Shown one piece after another: positions 18,817 to 27,591 of a stretch of 64,000 nucleotides of DNA. This DNA comes from Gammaproteobacteria bacterium (lineage in GTDB: Bacteria > Pseudomonadota > Gammaproteobacteria > Ga0077536). The position numbers were made by a program, and so were the translations under genes. Location: assembly GCA_016209015.1 (NCBI GenBank), contig JACQWY010000032.1:1-64000 (forward strand). The letters run 5' to 3'. Position 1 is the stretch's first letter, and every line of letters begins with the position of its first letter. Under the pieces are notes generated by a model. That model was not told the DNA's origin. It was given only the letters and a program-made list of their open reading frames with translations, and searched no databases.

Positions 18817-21000
18817 TCAGCGCGCTCCAACGATAGCGAAGTTCGCGTCGTGCGGATCGAAAGTCTCGATGCCGGCACGGATGATTTCGAGCGGTATGTC
18901 CAGGGCCCACGCCGTCGCGATGGCGGCGAGCACCTGGGTGACGCCGGGCTCGCCGTTCGCGGCGCTGCCGAGCGGCACGGCGGCGAGCTGCGTGAGCACG
19001 CTCTCCTGCGCGCCGGTCGCGAGCACGAGGTCGCCACCGCGGGTAAACACCACGCGGCCGCCGGCGTCGCGATGCGCGGCGAGCGGCGGCGCAGCGGGCA
19101 CCGTCGAGAAGAAGACGACCGCGCCGTCGCAGAGCTTCGCCATCGAGGCGACGAGCGGATCCTCGGCGTTCAACACGGCGGCGCCCTCGGGCAGCACGAC
19201 GTCGATCTGCGTGCGCAGGACGTTGAACATCTGATCGGGATTGCAAATGTCGAACTCGTCAATCTTGTCGCGCTCGTCGAGCCCCATCACGACGCCGACG
19301 CGGCAGCGATCGTAGGCGAGGCCCTCGGCGACGAGCGCGCGGGCCCCGTTCTCGAGCACGGCGGCCTCGACGCTGCGGTTGATGAGGAGACGATGCGCGC
19401 CGCGCCAGTGCGCCTGGTCGCCGCGCGCGATCACGCGGCGGTCGAGGAACAGGCCGTCGCGGCAGGCGAGTCCGACGCGCTTGCCGGTGAGCTGCAGCAG
19501 GCGCGCGACGAGGCGGCCCACCATGCCGAGACCGTCGCTGCCGGTGATGCCGACGAGCGGAATGCGGCCGGTCTCACCGTGCGGGAAGAGATGGCCGACG
19601 ATCGCCGGCCCGACCGGACGCGGCCCACCGCGCGCAGGCTTCAGGTGCAACTGCAGGCCCGGCCCCGAATTGACCGCGACGACCGCGGCCTCCTGCAGCG
19701 CGAGCGGCTTCGCGATGTCCTCCGCGACGAAATCGATGCCCGCGATGTCGAGGCCGACGACGCGCGCGGCGAGCGCGACGGCGGTCGCGATGCTCGGGTG
19801 CACGAGGTCGGTGACGTCCTCGGCGAGATTGCCGTCGCGGCGCACGAGCAGCACTGCGCCCGCGGCCGGTACGCTCTCCGGCGTGGCGCCCTGACGGGCG
19901 AGCTCGAAACACACGACCTCGTCGAGCTTCATCGGGTTCAGCGGTGCATCGGCCATGACGCCGCGGCGCGGGTCGGAATTGATCTGCTTCTCGACGAGCG
20001 CGGCGACCGTCGAGACGCCGTCCCCGGTGACCATCGCGGGCTCGCCGCGTGCCGCCGCGACCATGCGCCCGCCGATGACGAGCACGCGGTGCTCCTGACC
20101 GGAGACGAAGTGCTCGACGATGATGTTGCGCGTCTCCTCGCGGGCCGCGACATAGGCCGCTTCGACTTCCTCGCGCGTCGTGAGCTTCGTGAAGACCGCG
20201 CGGCCGAGGCGCGCGCTGTTCGGCTTCACGACGACCGGCAGACCGACGTCCTCCGCCGCCTCCCACGCATCCTCCGCGCTCTTCACGAGCCTGCCCTCGG
20301 GCACCGGCACACCGCAGGACTTCATGAGCCCGCGCGCGAGATCCTTGTCCTGCGAGATGCCTTGCGCGATCGCGCTCGTCAGATCCGTTTCCGCCGTCCA
20401 GATGCGGTGCTGGGCCGCGCCGTGTCCGAGCTGCACGAGATTGCCCTCGGAGAGCCGGATGGCGGGGATGCGCCGCAGCTCGGCGGCATTGACGATCGAA
20501 GAGGTGCTCGGGCCGAGGCAGTGCACGTCGCAGAGCTGCTTCAGCCCCAGCACCGCGGCACCCACGTCGAAGGCGCGGTCCTCGATCGCGGACATCACGA
20601 GATCACGTGCGAAATTCAACGCGGCCGCGGTGACGGTTTCGTTCCAGGCCCGCACGACGATTTTGTAGACGCCCCGCTCGGAAGTCTCGCGCGCGCGGCC
20701 GAAACCGCCGGGCAGACCGGCGAGGTTCTGCAGCTCGAGCGTCACGTGTTCGAGGATGTGGCCGGGCCAGGTGCCTTCGCGCAGCCGGCGCAGAAAACCG
20801 CCGGGCTCGCCGTAGCTGCAGCGGTGATCCGCGAGCGTCGGCAGCCAGGCCGAGAGGCGCTCGTAGAAACCGGGGATCGTGTTCGAGGGAAAATCCTCGA
20901 GTGCGCCGATGTCCACCCGGGCCTCGAGCACGGGATGATAGGTCCACATATTGGGACCGCGCAGCGGCGTGACACTGCGGATCAGGATGTCTTTTTTCAT
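18817..21000 (-). CDS. Divergent, C-terminally truncated cyanophycin synthetase-like paralogue (CphA'-type)
   Basis: 727 aa; collinear with CphA (MKKDILIRSVTPLRGPNMWTYHPV...) but P-loop replaced (GITGSDGLGMVGRL) and no C-terminal Mur-ligase domain. Confidence 0.85.
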   Translation of the reverse strand: MKKDILIRSVTPLRGPNMWTYHPVLEARVDIGALEDFPSNTIPGFYERLSAWLPTLADHRCSYGEPGGFLRRLREGTWPGHILEHVTLELQNLAGLPGGFGRARETSERGVYKIVVRAWNETVTAAALNFARDLVMSAIEDRAFDVGAAVLGLKQLCDVHCLGPSTSSIVNAAELRRIPAIRLSEGNLVQLGHGAAQHRIWTAETDLTSAIAQGISQDKDLARGLMKSCGVPVPEGRLVKSAEDAWEAAEDVGLPVVVKPNSARLGRAVFTKLTTREEVEAAYVAAREETRNIIVEHFVSGQEHRVLVIGGRMVAAARGEPAMVTGDGVSTVAALVEKQINSDPRRGVMADAPLNPMKLDEVVCFELARQGATPESVPAAGAVLLVRRDGNLAEDVTDLVHPSIATAVALAARVVGLDIAGIDFVAEDIAKPLALQEAAVVAVNSGPGLQLHLKPARGGPRPVGPAIVGHLFPHGETGRIPLVGITGSDGLGMVGRLVARLLQLTGKRVGLACRDGLFLDRRVIARGDQAHWRGAHRLLINRSVEAAVLENGARALVAEGLAYDRCRVGVVMGLDERDKIDEFDICNPDQMFNVLRTQIDVVLPEGAAVLNAEDPLVASMAKLCDGAVVFFSTVPAAPPLAAHRDAGGRVVFTRGGDLVLATGAQESVLTQLAAVPLGSAANGEPGVTQVLAAIATAWALDIPLEIIRAGIETFDPHDANFAIVGAR

Positions 21001-21261
21001 GTTCGTTTTACGGCTTTCTGCCGCTGCGACAGGTCGACGGCGTCCCCGGATGCCTGTTCCGACGCCTGGCGCGATGTTTTGGTCGCGGGAGAGTAAGTAA
21101 ATTTCGCGGGCTGCGAAAGCCCCGCGAACCGCGCCGGCAACGCTGCGTGATCATGGAGGCATCGTAGCGGCGCGCGCTGAACGCGCGCTGAATTCCCGAC
21201 GGCCTCGCGCACGATCGGCACGAGACCGACAGCAGCCTTGAACAAACGCGGGACAGCCTGC

Positions 21262-23562
21262 ATGCTGCCGTTGATGAGCATGGAATCCGAGCCGTCCGTC
21301 AACGGCAGTCCCGTCCCGGCGCGCTGGCGCACTCGTCTCGCCGCGGTCCTCGACGCGGACGAGCGCGTGCTCGGCTGGTTCGAGCCCGATCTGGATCAAC
21401 GGCTCCACTTCGCCGCCGGGCTCGTGCTGCTCACGGATCGCCGCCTCGTCGCCGCGACGGCGGACAGCGAGGCGTGGGGGATCTGGCCGCACCGCGACGG
21501 GCTCTCCTTCGATCATCAGGACCACGGCGGCGTCGGTACGGTCGATCTGCACGACGGCACGCGGCGGCTCGCGCGCTGGCGCTACACGCTCGGCCACGAC
21601 CCGGCTGCGCAGCGCCTCATCGGCCAGTACGGCGCGATCGTCGCGGCCGCGCGCGCCGGCCGCCGCTACGAACGCGAGCTCGAAGCCGCGTGTCCGAAAT
21701 GCGGCGGGCCGCTCGTGCCGGGGCAGGAGGACTGCCCGGTCTGCGCGAGCGAATCGACGATCCCACCCTCGACGTGGACGCTGTTCCGGCTGTGGCGTTT
21801 CGCGCGGCCCTACAAGCTCCGGCTGCTGGCCGGCTTCCTGCTCACACTCGGCGGCACCGCGGCGACGCTCGTGCCGCCCTATCTCACGATGCCGCTCATG
21901 GATCGCGTGTTGATCCCGTATCAGAACGGCGTGCCGATCGACTACGGCCTCGTCACGAAATACCTCGCGGGTCTCTTCGCCTCGGCGGTGATCGCCGCGG
22001 TGCTCGGCTGGGCGCGCACGTTCATCCTCGCGCTCGTCAGCGAGCGTCTCGGTGCCGATCTGCGCACCGCGACGTTCGATCACTTGCTCCGCCTCTCGCT
22101 CGAATACTTCGGCGGCAAACGCACGGGCGATCTGATCTCGCGCATCGGCTCCGAGAGCGATCGCATCTGCGTCTTCCTCTCGCTGCACGCGCTCGATTTC
22201 GCGACCGACGTGCTGATGATCCTCATGACCGCCGCCATCCTGGTCTCGATCAGCCCGTGGCTCGCGCTCGTCACGCTGCTGCCGCTGCCGTTCATCGCCT
22301 GGCTCATCCACATCGTGCGTGACAAGCTCAGGCACGGCTTCGAGAAGGCGACGCGCATCTGGTCGGAAGTGACGAACGTGCTCGCGGACACGATCCCCGG
22401 CATCCGCGTCGTGAAGGCCTTCGCCCAGGAGAGCCGCGAGGGCCAGCGCTTCCGCGCCGCGAACGATCACAATCTCGCGGTCAACGATCGCGTGAACAAG
22501 GTGTGGTCGCTGTTCTCGCCGACGGTGACGCTGCTGACCGAGACGGGGCTCCTCGTCGTGTGGGCATTCGGCATCTGGCAGGTCGCCCACGATCGCATCA
22601 CGGTCGGCGTGCTGACGGCCTTCCTCGCCTACATCAGCCGCTTCTATACGCGCCTCGATTCCATGAGCCGCATCGTGTCCGTCACGCAGAAGGCGGCGAC
22701 GGGCGCGAAGCGCATCTTCGACATCCTCGATCACGTCTCGAGCGTGCCCGAGCCCGCGCACCCCGTGCATCTCGACGCAGTGCACGGCCGCATCGAGCTC
22801 TCGAACGTCGGCTTCCGCTACGGCAGCCGCGCCGTCATCCGCGGCGTCGACATGACGATCGCGCCGGGCGAGATGGTCGGTCTCGTGGGTCACAGCGGCT
22901 CGGGCAAGAGCACGCTCGTGAACCTCATCTGCCGCTTCTACGACGTCGCGGACGGCGCGATCAGGCTCGACGGCGTCGACATCCGCACGCTGCCCGTCGC
23001 GGAATTCCGCCGCCACATCGGCGTGGTGCTGCAGGAGCCGTTCCTGTTCTTCGGCACGATTGCCGAGAACGTCGCCTACGGCCGGCCCGAGGCGACGCGC
23101 GCGGAGATCGTCGCCGCCGCGCGCGCCGCGCACGCCCACGAGTTCATCCTGCGCCTGCCGCACGGTTACGACTCGCTCGTCGGCGAGCGCGGCCAGGCCT
23201 TGTCGGGCGGCGAACGGCAGCGCATCTCGATCGCGCGTGCGCTGCTCATCGATCCGAAGATCCTGATCCTCGACGAGGCGACGTCGTCCGTCGACACGGA
23301 GACGGAGAAGGAGATCCAGAAAGCGCTCGACAATCTCGTCCAGGGCCGCACGACGATCGCGATCGCGCATCGTCTCAGCACGCTGCGCCGAGCCGATCGC
23401 CTCGTCGTCCTCGATCGCGGCCAGGTCGTCGAGACCGGCAATCACGACGAGCTGATGGCGCGCGAAGGCGATTACTACCGGCTCTACCAGGCCCAGGTCC
23501 GCGCGGCGGAAGCCGAAGAGGTCATGCACTGGGCGCCGCCGCCCGTCGAGGCGCGCGCATGA
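21262..23562 (+). CDS. ABC transporter (fused TMD-NBD) with N-terminal extra domain and zinc ribbon; cyanophycin-locus associated
   Basis: CPKCGGPLVPGQEDCPVCASE zinc ribbon; Walker A GHSGSGKST; LSGGERQRIS signature; LILDEATSSVD. Start ambiguous (the ORF track opens at 21238 TTG; ATGs at 21262, 21274 and 21280). Confidence 0.88.
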   Translation: MLPLMSMESEPSVNGSPVPARWRTRLAAVLDADERVLGWFEPDLDQRLHFAAGLVLLTDRRLVAATADSEAWGIWPHRDGLSFDHQDHGGVGTVDLHDGTRRLARWRYTLGHDPAAQRLIGQYGAIVAAARAGRRYERELEAACPKCGGPLVPGQEDCPVCASESTIPPSTWTLFRLWRFARPYKLRLLAGFLLTLGGTAATLVPPYLTMPLMDRVLIPYQNGVPIDYGLVTKYLAGLFASAVIAAVLGWARTFILALVSERLGADLRTATFDHLLRLSLEYFGGKRTGDLISRIGSESDRICVFLSLHALDFATDVLMILMTAAILVSISPWLALVTLLPLPFIAWLIHIVRDKLRHGFEKATRIWSEVTNVLADTIPGIRVVKAFAQESREGQRFRAANDHNLAVNDRVNKVWSLFSPTVTLLTETGLLVVWAFGIWQVAHDRITVGVLTAFLAYISRFYTRLDSMSRIVSVTQKAATGAKRIFDILDHVSSVPEPAHPVHLDAVHGRIELSNVGFRYGSRAVIRGVDMTIAPGEMVGLVGHSGSGKSTLVNLICRFYDVADGAIRLDGVDIRTLPVAEFRRHIGVVLQEPFLFFGTIAENVAYGRPEATRAEIVAAARAAHAHEFILRLPHGYDSLVGERGQALSGGERQRISIARALLIDPKILILDEATSSVDTETEKEIQKALDNLVQGRTTIAIAHRLSTLRRADRLVVLDRGQVVETGNHDELMAREGDYYRLYQAQVRAAEAEEVMHWAPPPVEARA

Positions 23563-24035
23563 GCGGCATGGCGATCGACCTCGAGCTCACGCGCAACGAG
23601 CTCGGCCAGCTCGTCTACACCGCCCGCGACGGCATGCGCCACGAAGGCGTCGTGCCGGTGCGCGCGTTCCCGATCACGGCGCCGCAGTCCGGCCTCGCGA
23701 TCGTCAGCACCGAGGGCGAGGAGCTGGTCTGGATCGAGGATCCCGAAGCCTTGCCTCAGCGCCTGCGAGTGCTGCTCGAGGAGGAGCTCGCGACGCGCGA
23801 CTTCACGCCGCGCATCACGTGCATCAAAGAAGTTTCGAGCTTCGCGACACCGAGTACGTGGCTGGTGGAGACGGATCGCGGCGGGACCACACTCGTCCTG
23901 AAGGGCGAAGAAGACATCCGCCGGCTCTCCGGGGCGGGACTCCTCATTGCCGACAAGCACGGCATCCACTACCTCATCCGCGACATGAAGGCGCTCGACA
24001 AGAAGAGCCGGAGATTCCTCGACCGGTTTCTGTGA
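23559..24035 (+). CDS. DUF1854-family protein, translationally coupled to the ABC transporter
   Basis: 158 aa, MSGMAIDLELTRNELGQLVYT...; ATGA overlap with the upstream stop. Confidence 0.8.
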   Translation: MSGMAIDLELTRNELGQLVYTARDGMRHEGVVPVRAFPITAPQSGLAIVSTEGEELVWIEDPEALPQRLRVLLEEELATRDFTPRITCIKEVSSFATPSTWLVETDRGGTTLVLKGEEDIRRLSGAGLLIADKHGIHYLIRDMKALDKKSRRFLDRFL

Positions 24036-24049
24036 GGCCCGGGGCGCTT

Positions 24050-24086
24050 TATGGGATGTGCCGACGCAGGAGGTGCATCGATCGCG
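24050..24086. repeat. Dispersed repeat family 4, copy 1
   Basis: TATGGGATGTGCCGACGCAGGAGGTGCATCGATCGCG; 35/37 identical to 51676..51712. Confidence 0.8.
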
Positions 24087-24680
24087 TCCTCGTCGGTCTG
24101 ATTGTGCCGTGTCGTGCCGTAGAGCGAGATCCCGACGACCTGCTCGAAGAGGCCCGCCGTGACCGGATCGAAGGCGACGTTCAGCACCTGCGCGTCGCCC
24201 GCACCCAGGCTCGCGAAATCCTCGAAGCCGGTCAGCATGTAGTTCGCGCCCGTGCCGCCGAGCTCCCCGCGCCGCCCGCCTTGCCGAGCACCGGGTTCGC
24301 GTAGTCATTGATCTGCGCCGCCACGAACACCGTCTGCGGAGTGAGGCTCAGATCCGCCAGGTCCGCGTGGTGGCCCGCGAACGCGAGCGTCGCGAGACCG
24401 CCGAACGTGCCGGCCGCCGAGGTGTCGTCGAGCTCGATCTGCAGCGACGTCGCGTCCACTGCGCACGCGCCGCGAATGCAGTGCCGACGCCGAAGTTCGC
24501 GCTCGTATAGACGGACGACACCACGACGTCGTTCGCGCCGAGCGCGAGCGTGCCGGCGACGACCGTGCTGCCCCCGCCGGTCATCGTGCCGCCGGTCCAG
24601 CCCGATGCCGTGCCGAAGGTGAGCGTGCCGCACTGCCCAGGGTGAACGTCGCGCTGCTGCCGGGCATCGGAATTCAGGCG
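24050..24680 (-). pseudogene. Frameshifted remnant of a secreted anchor/PEP-CTERM-type protein
   Basis: Protein-like segments scattered over three minus frames: GTLTFGTASGWTGGTMTGGGSTVVAGTLALGANDVVVSSVYTSANFG / LQIELDDTSAAGTFGGLATLAFAGHHADLADLSLTPQTVFVAAQINDYANPVLGKAGG / MLTGFEDFASLGAGDAQVLNVAFDPVTAGLFEQVVGISLYGT. Confidence 0.65.
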
Positions 24681-24886
24681 GGATCCCGGCGTGGCGCCCG
24701 GGCTGCTGACGTACCACGTCAGGCGAGGCCACGCGGTCCATCCGGCTTGCGGACGAGGCCCCGGAGTGCTGCGCGGATCCCGCGATCGGCGCCGCTGCTC
24801 CGCAACGGGGCCCGGACACCGCCGATGCGTCCGCCTCAGCGGGGCGTCACGGGATCCGTCGCCGGCACTCGCGCACGCCCGGGCGA

Positions 24887-25288
24887 TTACCGGAACGCGC
24901 CTTGCTGCTTCATCATCTCGCAGGGATTGTGGCGCATCGCCGGCAGCGGCTTGCCCTGCTCCTGCGCGCGCTTGACCATCGCCGCGCGGTGCTGAGACAC
25001 GAAGGTTTCGCACTCGTCCATGGACTTCAGGCTGTGCAGCTTCGTCATGTGCTCGGTGCGTTCTTCGGGTGTCATGAGTTCGAAGCCGCGGGTGGCGTTC
25101 GGTCCCCCGGGGCCGCCCCCGCAGGGTCCGGCCCCGGCGCATGGCCCGCCACCGGCGCCGGGTCCGGCACCGCCGCAGGGGCCCGCGCCAGGACACGGCG
25201 GCGCGGTGTCGTCGGCAGCGACCGCCGGCAGCGCGAAGAGTGCGCCGGCGAACAAGAGGGCGAGGGAAAGACGGGTGGGCGTTTTCAT
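24887..25288 (-). CDS. Secreted small protein with Cys/Gly/Pro-rich tract
   Basis: Signal peptide MKTPTRLSLALLFAGALFALPAVAA; CPGAGPCGGAGPGAGGGPCAGAGPCGGGPGGP; conserved-looking C-terminal domain. Confidence 0.8.
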   Translation of the reverse strand: MKTPTRLSLALLFAGALFALPAVAADDTAPPCPGAGPCGGAGPGAGGGPCAGAGPCGGGPGGPNATRGFELMTPEERTEHMTKLHSLKSMDECETFVSQHRAAMVKRAQEQGKPLPAMRHNPCEMMKQQGAFR

Positions 25289-25359
25289 GACGGCCTCCTC
25301 GGGTTCAGGGAACCGTGCGGCGCGGGCCGTCGGGCGGGCACTGCACGTGGCTGGGAGCT

Positions 25360-25725
25360 TCAGGAAGCGTTGCCCGCTTCCTTCGGCTGGGAAATCTCCT
25401 CGTAGGCGCCGAGCGCTTCGGCGGCATACATCAACGACGGACCACCCCCCATGTACACGGCCATGCCCAGCGTCTCCTCGAGCTCCGCGCGCGTCGCGCC
25501 GAGCTTGACGAGCGCCTGCACGTGGAAGCCGATGCAGCCGTCGCAATGCGCGGCGATGCCGAGCGCGAGCGCGATGAGCTCCTTCGTCTTCTTGTCGAGC
25601 GCGCCGTCCTTCGTCGCGGCCTGGGCCAGCGCACCGAAGGCTTTCATGACCTCGGGGATGTCGCCACGCAGCTTCGCGAGCGAGGCGGAAATCGAGCGGG
25701 TGATGTCCTGGTAGTTCTTGCTCAT
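25360..25725 (-). CDS. Carboxymuconolactone decarboxylase/AhpD-like protein
   Basis: 121 aa; KTKELIALALGIAAHCDGCIGFHVQALVKLGAT with CxxC. Confidence 0.9.
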   Translation of the reverse strand: MSKNYQDITRSISASLAKLRGDIPEVMKAFGALAQAATKDGALDKKTKELIALALGIAAHCDGCIGFHVQALVKLGATRAELEETLGMAVYMGGGPSLMYAAEALGAYEEISQPKEAGNAS

Positions 25726-25774
25726 CGGGATGCTCCATTCAAAGTGTAGGTCGAAGCCCGGTTCGGGGCCTGCG

Positions 25775-26167
25775 TCAGGTTGTCGCACACCGCCTCTTCG
25801 GCGCACGTGCGCGCGCACCGCGTTTCGCGGGCAAGCCGCAGAAATGCTCGTGAAGCAGGGCGATGACACCCAGCGCGGGGCCGGGCGCGACGCCGTAGTA
25901 GATCGTCTGCGCCTCGCGCCGCCACGACACGAGGCCGGCCTCGCGCATCACGGCGAGATGCTGCGAAAGCGCGGACTGCGACAGCGGCAGCCGCGCGTTG
26001 AGGTCGCCGACGCACAACTCCCCTTGCGCCAGGATGCACATGATCATGAGCCGGTGGGAATTGGCGAGCGTGCGCATCAGCGCGGCGGCTGCGTCGGCCT
26101 GCTGCAGCATCGCGGCCGGGTCGAACTGGGCGAGGTGCGCGGCGGCGGATTTCTTCATGTCGACCAT
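25775..26167 (-). CDS. ArsR-family transcriptional regulator, BigR/SqrR-like
   Basis: HTH LSQSALSQHLAVMREAGLVSWRREAQTIYYGV; Cys44 and Cys110. Confidence 0.85.
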   Translation of the reverse strand: MVDMKKSAAAHLAQFDPAAMLQQADAAAALMRTLANSHRLMIMCILAQGELCVGDLNARLPLSQSALSQHLAVMREAGLVSWRREAQTIYYGVAPGPALGVIALLHEHFCGLPAKRGARARAPKRRCATT

Positions 26168-26204
26168 TATATCAGACGTTGCTTATTTAGAAACCACTAA
26201 TATA
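26168..26204. promoter_or_regulatory. Candidate operator/promoter between the ArsR regulator and SQR
   Basis: AT-rich stretch in a GC-rich context; TATATCAG...CTAATATA imperfect dyad (7/8) and TTAG-N6-CTAA. Confidence 0.5.
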
Positions 26205-26259
26205 CAATCCGGGAAGACATCACGAACTGCGCAATCCTCGGCATCATACGGAGGTTCCC

Positions 26260-27543
26260 ATGGCTCATATCGTCGTTCTCGGTGCGGGTGTCGGCGGTAT
26301 GCCGGCAGCCTACGATCTCAAGCGCGCGGTGGGCAAAGCCCACGAGGTGACGCTGGTCAACGCCGGCGAATACTTCCAATTCACCCCCTCGAACCCCTGG
26401 GTCGTCGTCGGCTGGCGCAGCGCGGAGCAGGTGCAGGTGCCGATCCGGCCGCACGTGGAGAAGAAGGGCATCCGCTTCATCGCCTGCGCCGTCAACAGGG
26501 TCGAGGCGTCCGCGAATCGCCTGCTGCTCGCCGACGGCAGCACGGTGGACTACGACTACCTCGTCGTGACGACGGGCCCCAAGCTCGCGTTCGACGAAAT
26601 ACCGGGGCTCGGTCCCGACGGCCACTCGCACTCCGTCTGCACGACGCCGCACGCGAGCTCCGCAGCGCTCGCCTACCGGAAGTTCCTCGAGAATCCCGGG
26701 CCGGTGGTCATCGGCGCAGCGCAGGGCGCTAGCTGCTTCGGGCCCGCCTACGAGTTCGCGATGATCGTCGACGCGGATCTGCGCAAGCGCCGGCTGCGCG
26801 ATCGCGTGCCGATCACCTTCGTCACGAGCGAGCCCTACATCGGTCACATGGGTCTCGGCGGCGTCGGCGACTCGAAAGGGCTCATGGAGTCCGAAATGCG
26901 CCAGCGGCACATCAAGTGGGTGACGAACGCGAAAGTGCTGGAGGTCAAAGACGGCTCCGTGCACGTCGCCGTCCACGACGACAACGGTGTGGAAACGGGC
27001 CGCCGGGAAATCGATTCGCGCTACACCATGTTCATCCCTGCGTTCAAGGGAGTCGACGCCGTCGCCGCCGTGCCGGAGATGTGCAACCCGCGCGGCTTCA
27101 TGCTGATCGACGAATACCAGCGCAACCCGAAATATCGCAATGTGTTCGCCGCCGGCGTGTGCGTCGCGATCCCGCCCGTGGAGACGACTCCGGTGCCGAC
27201 CGGCGCACCGAAGACCGGCTACATGATCGAGTCCATGGTCACGGCGCTCGTCGAGAACATCGTCCAGGAGCTCGCCGGCGAACGTGCCGATCACAAGGCG
27301 ACCTGGAACGCCGTGTGCCTCGCCGATACCGGCGACAGCGGTCTCGCCTTCGTCGCGCTGCCCCAGATCCCGCCGCGCAACGTGACGTGGACGAAGGAAG
27401 GCAAGTGGGTACATCTGGCGAAGATCGCGTTCGAGAAGTACTTCCTGCGCAAGATGAAGACGGGCAATACCGAGCCCGTGTTCGAGAAGTACGTCATGTC
27501 GGCGCTCGGCATCAAGCGCCTGAAGGAAGTCACGCGCGGTTGA
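26260..27543 (+). CDS. Sulfide:quinone oxidoreductase-like FAD/NAD(P)-binding protein
   Basis: 427 aa; HIVVLGAGVGGMPAAYDL; QGASCFGPAYEF; PTGAPKTGYMIESM. Confidence 0.85.
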   Translation: MAHIVVLGAGVGGMPAAYDLKRAVGKAHEVTLVNAGEYFQFTPSNPWVVVGWRSAEQVQVPIRPHVEKKGIRFIACAVNRVEASANRLLLADGSTVDYDYLVVTTGPKLAFDEIPGLGPDGHSHSVCTTPHASSAALAYRKFLENPGPVVIGAAQGASCFGPAYEFAMIVDADLRKRRLRDRVPITFVTSEPYIGHMGLGGVGDSKGLMESEMRQRHIKWVTNAKVLEVKDGSVHVAVHDDNGVETGRREIDSRYTMFIPAFKGVDAVAAVPEMCNPRGFMLIDEYQRNPKYRNVFAAGVCVAIPPVETTPVPTGAPKTGYMIESMVTALVENIVQELAGERADHKATWNAVCLADTGDSGLAFVALPQIPPRNVTWTKEGKWVHLAKIAFEKYFLRKMKTGNTEPVFEKYVMSALGIKRLKEVTRG

Positions 27544-27567
27544 GGCCGCGCAACGCGTTCCCCCTTT

Positions 27568-27589
27568 GCGGCACCGGGCGGGGTGCCGC
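27568..27589. terminator. Hairpin between convergent genes (possible terminator)
   Basis: GCGGCACC-GGGCGG-GGTGCCGC 8-bp stem; weak T tract. Confidence 0.4.
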
Positions 27590-27591
27590 GT

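Noticed and set aside
18850-21096. 748-aa plus-strand ORF
   Set aside because: Antisense to the CphA-like paralogue, whose motifs are clear on the other strand
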